The notes: generated by a model not told the origin, from the sequence alone. DNA of 64,000 bases from Pseudomonadota bacterium (GCA_023412495.1 JAEYNP010000059.1:8812-72811); one strand, 5' to 3'. Positions 7,902-19,023 are shown, counted from the first letter of the stretch. Made by a program: numbers and translations.

Positions 7902-10697
7902 ATGAAAACCGAGCTTTACGATATAGACAACATCGGCTATGCCGAAGAATTGTGGCAACGGTACCGCCGGGATCCCGAGGACATCCCCCCGGAATGGCGG
8001 GAATATTTCGACAGCCTCGAGCATCCGGAGCCGGTCGACCTCAGCCGGGGCATAGAGCAGCTGCACCAGGGGTTCGGCCCCGGCGGCAAGGTCTGCGCCG
8101 GCTGCGGACGCGCCGAGGCGATGTCCTTTCTCCAGTACAACGTGAGCCTCTTGGTCCGCAACTACCGGGTGCGCGGCCATCTGCTCGCCAGAGTCAATCC
8201 CCTGGGCAATCCCCGGACCAGCCTGCCGGAGCTTTCCCCCTCCTACTACGGCATGACCGACGAGGATCTCGAGTTGCTGTTCAACTTCAGTCAGATCTCC
8301 GGCAACAGGGCCTTGCCGCTGCGCGAGATCATCGGGATCATGCGGGACACCTACACCGGGTCGATCGGCGTCCAGTTCATGCACATCGACGCCCTGAACG
8401 AACGGGAGTGGCTGCAGGAACGGATGGAACGGTCAAGAAACACCATCAAGCTGAGCAGGAGGCAGCAGATCCGCATCCTCGAGCGGCTGACCGACGCGGT
8501 GGTCTTCGAGCAGTTCATCCAGAAAAAATTCGTCGGCGCCAAGTCATTTTCGCTCGAAGGGGCGGAGACTCTCATCCCGCTGCTCGACCAGGCGATAGAA
8601 AAGGCGGCGGCGCAGGGGGTGGACAATATCGTCATCGGCATGCCCCACCGCGGCCGCCTGAACGTGCTCGCCAACATCATGGGCAAGCACGCCGCCACTA
8701 TCTTCAGCGAGTTCCAGGACGCCGACCCGGAACTCAACATCGGTCGGGGCGACGTGAAGTACCACAAGGGCTACCACCGGGTCTGGTCCACCGACGACGA
8801 TAAGCAGGTCATCCTCGACCTCTCCTTCAACCCGAGCCACCTGGAGTATGTCGGCCCCGTGGCCCAGGGTGCGCTGAAGGCCCGGCAGGTCAGGCGAGGC
8901 AACGACATGCCGCTTAAGGGCCTTCTCATTCTTATCCACGGTGACGCCGCCGTCGCCGGCGAGGGCATCGTCCAGGAGACCCTGAACCTCTCCGGCCTCA
9001 CCGGCTTCTCGGTGGGCGGCACGCTCCATATCGTGGTCAACAACCAGATCGGCTTCACCACCCTGCCCTCGGAGGGCCGCTCCACCGTCTACGCCAGCGA
9101 CGTGGCCAAGATGCTGCAGTCACCCATCTTCCACGTCAACGGCGAGACCCCCGACGCAGTGGCCCAGTGCCTCGACCTGGCGCTCGATTTCCGCAGGCAG
9201 TTCCAGCGGGATGTGGTGATCGACATGTATTGCTACCGCCGGCGCGGCCACAACGAGGGCGACGAGCCGCGTTTCACCCAGCCCCTCATGTACCAACAGA
9301 TCGACCGGCGGCCGACCGTGATGCGGCGCTACACCGAGCACCTGGTCTCTTTGGGAGAACTGACCAAGGAGGAGGCGGAAGCGATCCGACGCTCGCGGGA
9401 GCAGTACCTGGAGGAGGAGTACGGCAAGCTTGTCGCCGACAAGGAGAGCGCCTCGAAGCGGGGCCTCTTCGTACCTTCTTCCGGACGGTACGTGGGCGGC
9501 GCGGACGACCAGGTGGAAGAGATCGAGACCGGGGTCGCCGCGGAGACGCTTGCGCGGTTGGGCGAGGCGGTGACGACGGTGCCGCCGGGATTTGCCGTCA
9601 ACCCGAAGATCGCAAGACTCCTCGACACGCGAAGGAAGATGTGCCGAGGAGAGCAGCCGCTCGACTGGGGCGCGGCGGAGACGCTCGCCTATGCCTCGCT
9701 CGTGGCGGAACAGGTCCCCATCAGGCTCTGCGGCCAGGACACCCAGCGCGGCACCTTCAGCCACCGGCACAGCGTCCTTCACGACGTGGAGAACGGGGCG
9801 ATCTACATGCCGCTCGCGGGCATCGGCCAGGACCAGGGCCGGATCGACATCATCAACAGCCCGCTCACCGAAGGGGCGGTGCTGGGCTTCGAGTACGGCT
9901 ACTCCACCGCCTACCCCGAATCCCTGGTGATCTGGGAGGCGCAGTTCGGCGACTTCGCCAACGCCGCCCAGGTCTACATCGACCAGTTCATCGCCTCGGC
10001 GGAGACCAAGTGGAACCTGCTGTCGGGACTCGTGCTCTTTCTGCCCCACGGCCTCGAGGGCACGGGGCCAGAGCACGCCAGCGCACGGATGGAGCGCTTC
10101 CTCGCCAACGCCGCCACCGACAACTACCAGGTGGTCTCCCCGACCGAGCCGGCGCAGATCTTCCACCTGCTGCGCCGCCAGGTGATGCGCCGGATCAGAA
10201 AACCCCTCATCGTCATGTCGCCCAAGAGCCTCCTGCGCCACCCCGAGGCGGTGTCGCCGCTCCCGGCGCTCACCACCGGCACCTTCCATAAGATCCTGCC
10301 GGACCCCGAGGCCGACCCGGAAAACGTCCGGCATATCCTGCTCTGCACCGGCAAGCTCTACTACGATCTCGTGCAGGGGCGCAGGGAGCGGGAGCTGAGC
10401 GATGTGGCCATCGTCCGCCTGGAGCAGCTCTATCCGCTTCCGGAGGTGGCGCTCATGTCCGCGCTGTCCCGCTACCCGAGAGGCATTCCGCTCACCTGGG
10501 TGCAGGAGGAGCCCCTCAACATGGGCGCCTATACATTTATCCGCCTGCGCTTCGGGGACCTGCTCCGGGAGCATTGGCGATTCGACAAGGTCGGCCGGCC
10601 GGAATCGGCCACGCCGGCCACCGGCTCGGCCGCCAGTCATAAACTCGAACAGACCTTGTTGATCCATCAAGCATTTAAGAGAGGGGAAAAAGGATGA
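7902..10697 (+). CDS. sucA: 2-oxoglutarate dehydrogenase E1
   Basis: A 931-residue thiamine-diphosphate-dependent decarboxylase that converts 2-oxoglutarate and passes succinyl groups to SucB. The length matches the usual ~930. The N-terminus has the E1o signature ([13 protein letters not shown]...WREYF). The core has [17 protein letters not shown] and [10 protein letters not shown] typical of OdhA/SucA, and a C-terminal transketolase-like half follows. The start is behind AAGGAACCACC. Its stop overlaps the sucB start (ATGA), so E1 and E2 are coupled. Many anaerobic relatives use a ferredoxin-linked 2-oxoglutarate oxidoreductase; an NAD-linked complex hints at a complete oxidative TCA cycle. 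Confidence 0.97.
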   Translation: MKTELYDIDNIGYAEELWQRYRRDPEDIPPEWREYFDSLEHPEPVDLSRGIEQLHQGFGPGGKVCAGCGRAEAMSFLQYNVSLLVRNYRVRGHLLARVNPLGNPRTSLPELSPSYYGMTDEDLELLFNFSQISGNRALPLREIIGIMRDTYTGSIGVQFMHIDALNEREWLQERMERSRNTIKLSRRQQIRILERLTDAVVFEQFIQKKFVGAKSFSLEGAETLIPLLDQAIEKAAAQGVDNIVIGMPHRGRLNVLANIMGKHAATIFSEFQDADPELNIGRGDVKYHKGYHRVWSTDDDKQVILDLSFNPSHLEYVGPVAQGALKARQVRRGNDMPLKGLLILIHGDAAVAGEGIVQETLNLSGLTGFSVGGTLHIVVNNQIGFTTLPSEGRSTVYASDVAKMLQSPIFHVNGETPDAVAQCLDLALDFRRQFQRDVVIDMYCYRRRGHNEGDEPRFTQPLMYQQIDRRPTVMRRYTEHLVSLGELTKEEAEAIRRSREQYLEEEYGKLVADKESASKRGLFVPSSGRYVGGADDQVEEIETGVAAETLARLGEAVTTVPPGFAVNPKIARLLDTRRKMCRGEQPLDWGAAETLAYASLVAEQVPIRLCGQDTQRGTFSHRHSVLHDVENGAIYMPLAGIGQDQGRIDIINSPLTEGAVLGFEYGYSTAYPESLVIWEAQFGDFANAAQVYIDQFIASAETKWNLLSGLVLFLPHGLEGTGPEHASARMERFLANAATDNYQVVSPTEPAQIFHLLRRQVMRRIRKPLIVMSPKSLLRHPEAVSPLPALTTGTFHKILPDPEADPENVRHILLCTGKLYYDLVQGRRERELSDVAIVRLEQLYPLPEVALMSALSRYPRGIPLTWVQEEPLNMGAYTFIRLRFGDLLREHWRFDKVGRPESATPATGSAASHKLEQTLLIHQAFKRGEKG

Positions 10698-11947
10698 TCA
10701 TCGAAATCAGGGTGCCCGACCTGGGAGAATCGATCAGCGAAGTCGAGATCGGCGAGTGGCTGGTAGGAATCGGCGAGACGGTGCATATGGACGACTCGCT
10801 GGTGGCCATCGAGTCGGAAAAGGCCACGGTGGAACTGCCCTCGCCCGAGGAAGGGGTTCTGGTGGAGATCGTCAAGCAGCAGGGGGAGAAGGCCCGGTCG
10901 GGAGATATCATCGCAAAGATCGATACCGCCCCGGCGGCGAAAGAAAAGCCCGCCGAAGCCCCGGCCGAACCGGAACCGGCCAAAACCGGACCGCCGGAAG
11001 AGGCAAAGGAAGAATCGAAGTCCGGAGCGGAGACGAAGGTGATGCCCGCCGCAGCCCGGATCCTCGCCCATGAAAAGGTCGCTCCCGAACAGGTGACGCC
11101 CACCGGGCCGGGCGAGCGGATCCTCAAGGAGGACGCCATGCGGGCCGTGGCCGGCCTGCGCCCGGAAGCCCCGGCCCGGACCGAGGCCGAGGGAGTCAGG
11201 CCGGAGCCGGCACCCTCGCCGGGCGAGCCTCCTGCCGCCCCTGAACCGGAGATGGAGCGCCGGGTGCCCATGAGCCTGCTCCGCCGCACCATCGCCACCA
11301 GGCTGCTGGAAGCCACGCGGACCATGGCGATCCTCACCACCTTCAACGAGGCGGACATGTCGGCGGTGAAGAAGGTGCGGGCCGAGATGGGGCCGCCGTT
11401 TGCCGAAAAGTACGGGGTGCGTCTCGGTTTCATGTCCTTCTTCGTCCGGGCCGTCGTGGCGGGCCTCAAGGAGTTTCCCATCGTCAATGCCATGATCGAC
11501 GGCAACGAGATCGTCTACCGGGAGCATATCGACATCGGCGTCGCCATCGGGGGCGGCAAGGGGCTGGTGGTGCCGGTCCTCCGCCACGCCGAGCGCATGA
11601 GTTTCGCCGAGATCGAGAAGAGAATCGCGGACTACGGTCAGAAGGCCAAGAACAACACGCTGTCGCCCGAGGAGCTGCGGGGCGGGACGTTTACCATCAG
11701 CAACGGCGGGGTCTACGGCTCCATGCTGTCGACGCCCATCGTCAATCCGCCGCAGAGCGCCATCCTCGGCCTGCACGCCATCAAGGACCGGCCTGTGGCG
11801 GTGGACGGCGAGGTGGTGATCCGGCCGGTGATGTACCTCGCCCTCTCCTACGACCACCGGATCATCGACGGCCGCGAGGCAGTGACTTTCCTCAAGGGCA
11901 TCAAGGAGCGGATCGAAGAGCCGCAGAAACTTCTCCTGGAGATCTGA
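10694..11947 (+). CDS. sucB: Dihydrolipoyl succinyltransferase (E2)
   Basis: A 417-residue E2 core of the 2-oxoglutarate dehydrogenase complex. It has one lipoyl domain (about 1-77) with lipoylated K43 in [11 protein letters not shown]. An Ala/Pro/Glu-rich linker and a peripheral subunit-binding domain near 115-150 ([13 protein letters not shown]) follow. The catalytic domain ends with [13 protein letters not shown], which holds the active-site His. The ribosome site is AGAGAGGGGAAAAAGG. The start overlaps sucA by 4 nt and lpdA follows after 2 nt, so all three subunits are made together. Confidence 0.96.
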   Translation: MIIEIRVPDLGESISEVEIGEWLVGIGETVHMDDSLVAIESEKATVELPSPEEGVLVEIVKQQGEKARSGDIIAKIDTAPAAKEKPAEAPAEPEPAKTGPPEEAKEESKSGAETKVMPAAARILAHEKVAPEQVTPTGPGERILKEDAMRAVAGLRPEAPARTEAEGVRPEPAPSPGEPPAAPEPEMERRVPMSLLRRTIATRLLEATRTMAILTTFNEADMSAVKKVRAEMGPPFAEKYGVRLGFMSFFVRAVVAGLKEFPIVNAMIDGNEIVYREHIDIGVAIGGGKGLVVPVLRHAERMSFAEIEKRIADYGQKAKNNTLSPEELRGGTFTISNGGVYGSMLSTPIVNPPQSAILGLHAIKDRPVAVDGEVVIRPVMYLALSYDHRIIDGREAVTFLKGIKERIEEPQKLLLEI

Positions 11948-11949
11948 TT

Positions 11950-13347
11950 ATGGCCGAGGCAACCGGAATGTATGATCTCCTGGTGATCGGCGCCGGCCCC
12001 GGCGGCTATGTGGCCGCCATCCGCGCCGCCCAGCTGGGCAAAAAGGTCGCCTGCGTGGAGAAGGACAACTCTTTAGGCGGCACCTGCCTGAACGTCGGCT
12101 GCATCCCGAGCAAGGCCCTGCTCGAGTCCTCGTACAGGTTCCATGAGTGCAGGACCTCGCTTGCCGCCCACGGTATCGCGGTGGGGGAAGTGAGGCTCGA
12201 CCTCGCGGCGATGATGGCGAGGAAGGACGCGGTGGTGAAAACCCTCACCTCGGGCATCGACTTTCTCTTCAAGAAGAACAGGATCGACCGGTACCTGGGC
12301 ACGGCCAGGTTCCTTGACTCCGGGACGGTGGAGGTGTCGGGGAACGGGACGATTCAGCGGCTTTCGGCCCGCGCCATCCTCATCGCCACGGGCAGCACGG
12401 CGGCGTCCATCCCGGGAGTGGTTATGGACGGCAGGCAGGTGGTGTCCAGCACCGAGGCGCTCGCCTTCCCCGAAGTGCCGAAGAACCTGGTGGTAGCCGG
12501 CGCCGGGGCGGTGGGTCTGGAAATGGGCTCGGTCTGGCAGCGGCTGGGAGCGGAGGTCACGGTAGTGGAATATCTCGACCGGGTGCTGCCGACGGCCGAC
12601 CGCGAGATCAGCAGGCTGGCCCTGCGCTTCTTCAAGAAACAGGGTATGAAGTTTCTGCTGGGGGCGAAGATCGAGAGCATCACCCGAGTGGGCGACGGCT
12701 GCCGGGTCTCCGTCGCCGGCCGCGAAATGCTCACCGCCGACAAGGTGCTCATCGCCACCGGCAGGAAACCCAGCACGGCATCCTTAGGCTTCACCGAGTT
12801 GGGTGGCACCGTCGACAGCCGGGGCTTCATCATCGTCGATTCGCACTGGCAGACCTCGATTCCGGGGATCTACGCCATCGGCGACGTCATCGGCGGTGCA
12901 ATGCTGGCCCACAAGGCTTCGGAGGAGGGGGTGGCCTGCGTCGAACACCTCTTCACCGGCTACGGCCACGTCAACTATCAGGCGGTGCCGAGCATCGTCT
13001 ACACCCACCCGGAGGTGGCCTGGGTCGGCCGGACAGAGGAGACCCTGAAGGAAGAGAACGTGCCGGTGAAGACGGGGGCCTTCTATTTCAAGGGCAACGG
13101 CCGAGCGCTGGCCCTGGGCGATGCCGACGGCATGGTCAAGGTCATCGCCCACCGCGACACCGACCGCCTGCTGGGCGTCCACATCGTCGGGCCCGCCGCC
13201 GGGGATGTGCTCGCCGAGGCGGTGGCGGCGATGGAGTTCTCGGCCAGCAGCGAGGATCTGGCCCGCACCTGCCACGCCCATCCTACTCTCTCCGAAGCAC
13301 TCAAGGAAGCCGCTTTAAATGTTGAGAAGCGGGCTATTCATGGATAA
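11950..13347 (+). CDS. lpdA: Dihydrolipoyl dehydrogenase (E3)
   Basis: A 465-residue flavoprotein that reoxidises dihydrolipoamide with NAD+. The Rossmann motif GAGPGGYVAAIRAAQLG is near the N-terminus. The redox disulfide is in GGTCLNVGCIPSKALL. A second dinucleotide-binding motif (GAGAVGLEMG) follows mid-protein, and the C-terminal interface has the catalytic HAHPTLSE. It starts 2 nt after sucB. It could also serve other lipoyl complexes. A heptad-repeat array begins 3 nt after the stop and separates it from aconitase. Confidence 0.96.
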   Translation: MAEATGMYDLLVIGAGPGGYVAAIRAAQLGKKVACVEKDNSLGGTCLNVGCIPSKALLESSYRFHECRTSLAAHGIAVGEVRLDLAAMMARKDAVVKTLTSGIDFLFKKNRIDRYLGTARFLDSGTVEVSGNGTIQRLSARAILIATGSTAASIPGVVMDGRQVVSSTEALAFPEVPKNLVVAGAGAVGLEMGSVWQRLGAEVTVVEYLDRVLPTADREISRLALRFFKKQGMKFLLGAKIESITRVGDGCRVSVAGREMLTADKVLIATGRKPSTASLGFTELGGTVDSRGFIIVDSHWQTSIPGIYAIGDVIGGAMLAHKASEEGVACVEHLFTGYGHVNYQAVPSIVYTHPEVAWVGRTEETLKEENVPVKTGAFYFKGNGRALALGDADGMVKVIAHRDTDRLLGVHIVGPAAGDVLAEAVAAMEFSASSEDLARTCHAHPTLSEALKEAALNVEKRAIHG

Positions 13348-13350
13348 AAA

Positions 13351-13440
13351 AGGACTGAGTGCTGAGGACTGAGGACTGAGCAACAGCAAAAAATTAAAAG
13401 CAGTTCTCTCAGTCCTCAGCACTCAGTCCTCAGTCCTTTT
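13351..13440. repeat. Heptad inverted-repeat array, copy B
   Basis: The left arm (13351-13380) and right arm (13409-13440) are each about four 7-nt units (CTCAGTC and CTCAGCA types), with an AT-rich 28-nt loop and a following TTTT. The odd CTCAGCA unit is second in the right arm and third in the complement of the left arm, so the arms pair in more than one register. It lies between lpdA and the aconitase gene and may act as a terminator or attenuator inside the TCA block. Confidence 0.9.
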
Positions 13441-13456
13441 AGTTAAGGAGGTTCGC

Positions 13457-15394
13457 ATGAAAAACCTGACACATAAAATCATCCAATCCCATTTACTCTC
13501 GGGCGATATGAAACCCGGCGAGGAAATCGCCCTCAAGATCGATCATGCCCTGCTTCAGGACGCCACGGGCACCATGGTGATGCTGGAATTCGAGGCCCTG
13601 GGGCTGGGCAGGGTCCGGGTCGATCTCGCAGCCCAGTACGTCGACCACAACCTGCTCCAGACCGACTTCCGCAACGCCGACGACCACCGCTTCCTGCAGA
13701 GCGCCTGCGCCCGCTACGGCCTCCACTTCAGCAAGCCCGGCAACGGCATCTCGCATCAGGTCCATCTGGAGAATTTCGGCAGGCCCGGCCTGACCATGAT
13801 CGGCGCCGACAGCCATACCCCGGCCGCCGCCGGCCTCTCCATGCTCGCCTTCGGGGCAGGAGGCCTGGACGTAGCCATGGCCCTGGCGGGACGTCCCTAC
13901 TATCTGCCCTGCCCGAAGGTGTTGGGGGTGAAGCTCACCGGCCGGCTGCAGGACTGGGTCAGCGCCAAGGACGTCATCCTCGAGATGCTGCGCCGTTACG
14001 GGGTCAAGGGGTGCCTGGGCATGGTGGTGGAATATTACGGTCCCGGTGTCGCGACGCTTTCGGCCGAGGACCGGGAGGCCATCGGCAACATGGGCACGGA
14101 ACTCGGGGCGACGACTTCCATCTTCCCCTCGGACGACAATACCAGAAAGTATCTGGCGGCTCAGGGGCGGGAGAGGGACTTTCAGCCGCTTTCAGCCGAC
14201 GAGGGCGCGACCTACGATCTCGACGACGAGATCGATCTCGGCAAAGTCGAGCCGCTCATTGCCTGCCCATCCTCGCCGGGCAATGTGGTGCCGGTCGGCC
14301 AGGTGGCGGGGACCAAGGTGGATCAGGTGATCGTCGGGTCGAGCGCCAACAGTGGCCTCGCGGTCCTGCTCCGGGTGGCGAAAATCATGCAGGGGCGCCA
14401 CAGCAGCCCGGCGACCGATTTCCATATCAACCCCAGCAGCCGCCAGGTCTACGAGAATGCGCTGGCGCAAGGGGCGATCATGGACCTCACCCTTTCCGGG
14501 GCCAAGATCCACCAGTCCGGCTGCCTCGGCTGCATCGGCATGGGCCAGGCGCCGGGAACCGGCCAGGTGAGCCTGCGCACCTTCCCGCGCAACTTCCCCG
14601 GCCGCTCCGGCACGAAGGACGACCGGGTCTACCTCTGCTCGCCGGAGACCGCGGCGGCCGCCGCCTTGAAGGGCGTTATCAGCGACCCGCGGACGCTGGG
14701 GGCGGAGATGGCCTACCCGCAAGTCGGGGAACCGGATCAGCGACTCCTCGACCGGAGTTCCATCATCCCGCCTTCCGAGGAAGCGGCGGCCACGGAGCTG
14801 ATCCGCGGCCCGAACATCAAGCCCTTCCCGCAGCTCGCCCCCCTGCCGGAGAGCCTGACGGTCAAGGTGGCGATCAGGGTGGGGGACAATATCTCCACCG
14901 ACACCATCATGCCGGCGGGAAACAAGGTGCTGCCGCTCCGCTCCAATATCGAGGCGATCAGCGACTACGTCTACTACCAGCTCAACCCCGAGTTCCACCT
15001 GCGCTGCCGGATGCTCGGCGACTGCGCGGTGATCGGCGGCGAGAACTACGGCCAGGGCTCGAGCCGGGAACACGCGGCGCTCGCCCCCCGCCATCTCGGC
15101 ATCCGGGTCAAGATCGCCAAGGGCTTCGCCCGGATCCACAAAGCCAACCTGTGCAACTTCGGCATCCTGCCGCTCACTTTCAAGAACCCCGCGGACTACG
15201 ACCGGCTGAACGAGACCTCGGAGCTCCGTCTCCTGGATATCAGAAAGCGCATCGAGCGAGGCGACACCGAAATCCCGGTGATGATCGACGACCGCACCAC
15301 TATCCCGACGCTGCTCGATGTCTCGATCCGCCAGCGGCAGAGCCTCATCGCCGGGGGCATGCTGAATCTGGTGCGGGGGGAATTGGGGGGCTGA
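13457..15394 (+). CDS. Aconitate hydratase (single-chain, 645 aa)
   Basis: Isomerises citrate and isocitrate with an Fe-S cluster. The N-terminal LeuC-like part contains GADSHTPAAAG (117-126), the cysteine pair C356/C359 in SGCLGCIGMG and PRNFPGRSG. The C-terminal swivel domain has GGENYGQGSSREHAAL. At 645 residues it is shorter than the ~890-residue AcnA and is the compact form. The motif that normally supplies the first cluster ligand (GSCTNS) reads GSSANS at 294-299; C394 (YLCSPETA) is a possible substitute. The ribosome site TTAAGGAGG lies before the ATG. It follows the lpdA gene across repeat copy B and adds another TCA step. The related (homo)aconitase activity on other substrates cannot be excluded. 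Confidence 0.9.
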   Translation: MKNLTHKIIQSHLLSGDMKPGEEIALKIDHALLQDATGTMVMLEFEALGLGRVRVDLAAQYVDHNLLQTDFRNADDHRFLQSACARYGLHFSKPGNGISHQVHLENFGRPGLTMIGADSHTPAAAGLSMLAFGAGGLDVAMALAGRPYYLPCPKVLGVKLTGRLQDWVSAKDVILEMLRRYGVKGCLGMVVEYYGPGVATLSAEDREAIGNMGTELGATTSIFPSDDNTRKYLAAQGRERDFQPLSADEGATYDLDDEIDLGKVEPLIACPSSPGNVVPVGQVAGTKVDQVIVGSSANSGLAVLLRVAKIMQGRHSSPATDFHINPSSRQVYENALAQGAIMDLTLSGAKIHQSGCLGCIGMGQAPGTGQVSLRTFPRNFPGRSGTKDDRVYLCSPETAAAAALKGVISDPRTLGAEMAYPQVGEPDQRLLDRSSIIPPSEEAAATELIRGPNIKPFPQLAPLPESLTVKVAIRVGDNISTDTIMPAGNKVLPLRSNIEAISDYVYYQLNPEFHLRCRMLGDCAVIGGENYGQGSSREHAALAPRHLGIRVKIAKGFARIHKANLCNFGILPLTFKNPADYDRLNETSELRLLDIRKRIERGDTEIPVMIDDRTTIPTLLDVSIRQRQSLIAGGMLNLVRGELGG

Positions 15395-15470
15395 ACCTGG
15401 GGTACGACAACCCCAAGAGGACGAGCAAGGCTGGGCCATTGGGAACAGATTCAGCCAAGGGATCAATCAT

Positions 15471-16400
15471 ATGGAAACGAAACGGATTCTCTCTCTCGGC
15501 AGTATAAACGTGGATTTCCAGGTACGGGCGGACCGCTGGCCGGAGCCCGGCGAGGTCTCGATGGGAAACGAGTTCCTCATGTCTGCGGGCGGCAAGGGAG
15601 CCAACGTGGCGTACCTGGCACGAAAGCTGGGTGCGGATGTTCGGCTTATGGCGAGAACGGGCGACGACATCCTTGCGGGAATTGCCCGCGATCCCCTGGA
15701 GAGACTCGGTGTCGATCTCCGCCATACCAACTCCATTCCCGGAACTGCAACGGGTGCGGCGATGATCCGCGTGCAGCCGGATGGGGATAAGTCGATCCTC
15801 CTGGCGGGTAACGCCAACGAACTTTGGCGGCAAGAAGATCTGGACGATGTCTCCGCCGCCATCGCCGAGGCTCCTTCCGGGTCCATTCTGGTTGCGGACC
15901 TGGAGATTTCGGGATTCGTGGTGAAAAAAATCCTTGCGGCCGCCAGAAGGAGAGGTGTCGCCGTAATTTTCGATCCCTCCCCGGCAGATCGGTTCGATGC
16001 AGATTTGAACCCGTTCGTGGACTTCATCACCCCCAATGCCTTTGAGGCGGAAAAACTCACAGGGGTCCGGATAGATACCCCGGAGGACGGTTTTCGGGCG
16101 GGGGAGGTCTTGCTCGAGCGCGGCGTGGGGACCGCCCTGGTCAAGCTCGGCCGCGGCGGCTGCATCGTGGTGGGCCAAGGTGTCCGCGAGCATGTGCAAT
16201 CAAGAGAAATAGAACCGGTTGACACCACCGGTTCCGGCGATGCCTTTGCCGGCGCGCTGGCCGTTGCGCTTCTGGGCGGATCGCAGTCCACCGCCGCGGC
16301 CCGGTTCGCCGTCGCGGCAGCAACCCTGGCTGCCACCCGATATGGCGCCCAGGCGAGCTATCCCTCGCGGGTAGAGCTCGAGGGATGGCTGCATCGGTGA
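15471..16400 (+). CDS. PfkB-family sugar kinase (ribokinase-like)
   Basis: A 309-residue ribokinase/PfkB kinase. The N-terminal signature includes GSINVDFQVRADRWPEPGE and AGGKGANVAYLARKLG. The C-terminal signature DTTGSGDAFAGAL contains the catalytic Asp and anion hole. The family phosphorylates ribose, fructose derivatives or nucleosides, and the exact substrate cannot be read. It lies 76 nt behind the aconitase gene on the same strand, possibly by readthrough. Hairpins for both strands follow the stop. Confidence 0.85.
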   Translation: METKRILSLGSINVDFQVRADRWPEPGEVSMGNEFLMSAGGKGANVAYLARKLGADVRLMARTGDDILAGIARDPLERLGVDLRHTNSIPGTATGAAMIRVQPDGDKSILLAGNANELWRQEDLDDVSAAIAEAPSGSILVADLEISGFVVKKILAAARRRGVAVIFDPSPADRFDADLNPFVDFITPNAFEAEKLTGVRIDTPEDGFRAGEVLLERGVGTALVKLGRGGCIVVGQGVREHVQSREIEPVDTTGSGDAFAGALAVALLGGSQSTAAARFAVAAATLAATRYGAQASYPSRVELEGWLHR

Positions 16401-16461
16401 GGCGCCTTTCGGTGAAGACGCGCCTCAAAAGATACGGCCGGAGAGTCCGCCGCTCCGGCCG
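16399..16461. terminator. Two back-to-back hairpins
   Basis: Stem GAGGCGC/GCGCCTC (16399-16426) is followed by AAAA, giving a U-tract for the leftward chemoreceptor transcript. Stem CGGCCGGAG/CTCCGGCCG (16435-16461) is followed by GTTTCTT for the rightward sugar-kinase transcript. They separate converging genes. Confidence 0.7.
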
Positions 16462-16505
16462 GTTTCTTGCGACAACTGCGGGTGACGGGTCGCCGAGGAA
16501 TCTTG

Positions 16506-18503
16506 TCAGACTTTAAAACTGCCGACGATCGAGTTCAATTCCGAGGCCATCTGCTGTAAGCCTTCCGAGCTGCTGCGCACCTGATTGCTGCTTTCGGTTA
16601 TGGCTGTCGCCGCGAGATTGACTCTGGCGATATCCGCTGTGATCATACCGGCGACATTCGAACTCTGGCTGACGTTTTCGTTGACCTCCTGAATGCCCTG
16701 ACTGGCTTGAGAAATATTGTTGGCGATCTCCCTGGTCGCCGCAGTCTGTTCCTCAACGGCCGCCGCTATGGTGGTAACGATCTCGTTCACGCCGCCGATG
16801 ACCGCGGAAATCTGATCAATTTCCGCCACCGTCAGGCTGGTGGTCCGCTGGACCTCCTCGATCTGCTGCTTGATGTTCAAGGTCGCCGCCGCAGTCTGCT
16901 TCGCCAGGTCCTTTATTTCGTTCGCCACGACCGCGAAGCCTTTTCCAGCCTCACCGGCTCTCGCGGCCTCGATCGTCGCATTGAGGGCCAAAAGATTCGT
17001 CTGTTCGGAAATTTCGGTTATGGTCTCCGTTACCATGCCGATTCTCTGCGCCGCACTTCCCAGTTCCCCCATCTTCTCCGAAGCGTTCTTCGCCTGGTTC
17101 ACGGCCTTGCTGGAAATGGCTCTCGCCTTTTCCGCGTTTTCCGATATTTCGTTGATCGTCGAACTCATTTCCTCCGCTGCGGAGGCTACCATATTGGTGT
17201 TGGTCGAAGACTGCTCCATGGCCGCCGCCACATTGTTGAGGTTGGCGCTCATCTCTTCCGAAGCCGTCGCTACGTTCGCCGCCCGCTTTGACGTATCGAC
17301 GGCCCCGTTGGCCAGATCCCTCGCTATCGTCGAAAGTTCTCTGGCGGATGAATCGACCTTGCCGGAATTTTCGGCAAGCCGGGCGATGATGCCCTGCAGC
17401 TTTTCGACGAAGGAGTTGAACCAGAAGGCGAGTTCGCCTATCTCATCTTTTGCTCCGGCGTCAAGCCGCAGGGTAAGGTCGCCTTCGCCCTGAGCTATAT
17501 CCTTGAGGCTCTCTATTGCCCGTTTGATGGGCTTGACGATGCGACCGGCGAAATAGGCGACAGCTGCGACGGTCAGGGCAATTGCCGCCAGCGTGATGAT
17601 GATGCTCGCATTGCGGATCGCATTCGCCGCCTCCATGAACTCGGCTCGATCCTGAGTGACGGCGACAAACCAGGGGGCGGAGGCCAGTGGCGCAAACCCG
17701 GCTATTTTGTCTGTGCCCTTGAAGGTGTAGTCGGCGACACCTTTTTCCCCCGCAAGCATTCTCTCGGCGAGGCCTTCCATTCCATCCAGCCGGGTTATAT
17801 CGAGACTGAGGATATTCTTGGCCTCGGGATGAGCCAGGATGATTCCTTTCCTGTCCGTCATGAAGCCATAGCCTGTTTCGCCGATCTTCCGTCCGGAGAT
17901 GAGTTCGGTCAGGAATTCGATCTTGAGGACCACGCCGAACACTCCGACAAACCCATCCTTCTCTGTTGTCACGGGAACGCACACCACGGAAATCAGCTTG
18001 TCGGTCGCCTTCGACCTGACGATTTCGCCGACGATCGTCTTTTTGCCGGTTTTCACGGTGTTGAAATAGCTCTGATCGGCAATGTTGATGCCTTTGTACT
18101 CTTTGCCGTTGTCGAGGATACCGGTAAAGACATCTCCCTTCGCGTCGCCGAGGAAGACACCCTGGTATGCGCTCCCCATTCTGTCAAACCTTTTCTCGAG
18201 GTTCCTGAACATTCCGGCGACCTCGCCTGCCACGGCAGCCGCTCCGCCGCCGCTCACCGCCGAAAGCAGCTCGGCGATTTCCCGGTCGGCCGCCAGCGCT
18301 TCGGCAAGTTTCATTTCTTCTTTCAGGATTTGATCGGTGAGCCCGGCAAGATCCAGGGCTACGGACGCCGCCTCTTTTTTCGCAAAATCGGATAAGGCCC
18401 TGGATGATTTCATTGTCGAAAAGTAACCGGTGACGAGAAGAGGCAGCAGGACGAGGGAAATTCCGCCGACTATGAGACGGAATCGTATAGAAGAAACTTT
18501 CAT
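16506..18503 (-). CDS. Methyl-accepting chemotaxis protein
   Basis: A 665-residue chemoreceptor. TM1 is near residues 10-30, then a periplasmic dCache-like sensor (about 35-285), TM2 near 295-320, HAMP (about 320-375: [26 protein letters not shown]) and a signalling domain with hairpin tip [24 protein letters not shown]. There is no C-terminal CheR-tethering pentapeptide. A lone receiver-domain gene lies 109 nt upstream on the same strand and may share its transcript. Ligand unknown; the Cache class often binds amino or organic acids. Confidence 0.95.
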   Translation of the reverse strand: MKVSSIRFRLIVGGISLVLLPLLVTGYFSTMKSSRALSDFAKKEAASVALDLAGLTDQILKEEMKLAEALAADREIAELLSAVSGGGAAAVAGEVAGMFRNLEKRFDRMGSAYQGVFLGDAKGDVFTGILDNGKEYKGINIADQSYFNTVKTGKKTIVGEIVRSKATDKLISVVCVPVTTEKDGFVGVFGVVLKIEFLTELISGRKIGETGYGFMTDRKGIILAHPEAKNILSLDITRLDGMEGLAERMLAGEKGVADYTFKGTDKIAGFAPLASAPWFVAVTQDRAEFMEAANAIRNASIIITLAAIALTVAAVAYFAGRIVKPIKRAIESLKDIAQGEGDLTLRLDAGAKDEIGELAFWFNSFVEKLQGIIARLAENSGKVDSSARELSTIARDLANGAVDTSKRAANVATASEEMSANLNNVAAAMEQSSTNTNMVASAAEEMSSTINEISENAEKARAISSKAVNQAKNASEKMGELGSAAQRIGMVTETITEISEQTNLLALNATIEAARAGEAGKGFAVVANEIKDLAKQTAAATLNIKQQIEEVQRTTSLTVAEIDQISAVIGGVNEIVTTIAAAVEEQTAATREIANNISQASQGIQEVNENVSQSSNVAGMITADIARVNLAATAITESSNQVRSSSEGLQQMASELNSIVGSFKV

Positions 18504-18612
18504 ATTGGCTCCATTACTGCGTGGTTTAGTCGTTTTGCCTTATCGGACGAAATTCTTTTGGCGGCGGCATCGAACGCCCTTCAATAGCCTTGAGGAACAT
18601 ATTTTTCACGGC

Positions 18613-19023
18613 TCACGATTCCTGGGCGGTTCTCCCCGGCCTCTGCGCACCAGGCAAGACCCGTTCGATCTCGCCAAACAATTCGTCCATGCCGAAGGGT
18701 TTCTCGATGAAGCCGCTGCAAGGACAATTCACGGTTCTCATCAGCGCCTCTTTCATGCCGCAGGCGGTCATGAGCATGACCGGCAGATCGGCCCATTGCT
18801 CCCGGATTGCCAGCAAAAACCCGCAGCCATCCATACCGGGCATCAAGTAGTCGGTCAGCACCAGGGCGAATTCAGAGTCTGTTTCGAGCAGGCGCAAGCC
18901 ATCCGCGGCGTTGCGGGCTGTCTCCACCGTATAATCCCGGCTGCGCAGCACCAGCTGCAGCACCTTGAGGATCTCCGGCTCATCGTCGACGAGCAATATT
19001 TTCAACCGTGTTCCCTGATGCAT
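18613..19023 (-). CDS. Single-domain response regulator
   Basis: A receiver-only protein of 136 residues from the ATG at 19023 (MHQGTRLKILLVDDE). The acidic pair is D13/D14, phospho-acceptor D58 (VLTDYLMPGMDG), with the switch Thr in MTA and the Lys in EKPFG. No output domain follows. The frame is open to 19074, but a sigma54 promoter at 19069-19084 predicts transcription from about 19058, which favours this start; a TTG at L7 is an alternative. It may be a CheY-like adaptor for the downstream chemoreceptor or a phosphate sink for a nearby kinase. Confidence 0.85.
   Translation of the reverse strand: MHQGTRLKILLVDDEPEILKVLQLVLRSRDYTVETARNAADGLRLLETDSEFALVLTDYLMPGMDGCGFLLAIREQWADLPVMLMTACGMKEALMRTVNCPCSGFIEKPFGMDELFGEIERVLPGAQRPGRTAQES

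Noticed and set aside
9120..10670. Open frame opposite sucA
   Set aside because: Same reason: antisense of a strongly conserved gene.
18504..18612. Sigma28-like box before the chemoreceptor
   Set aside because: TCCGATAA is close to the -10 box, but no TAAA box at the right distance.
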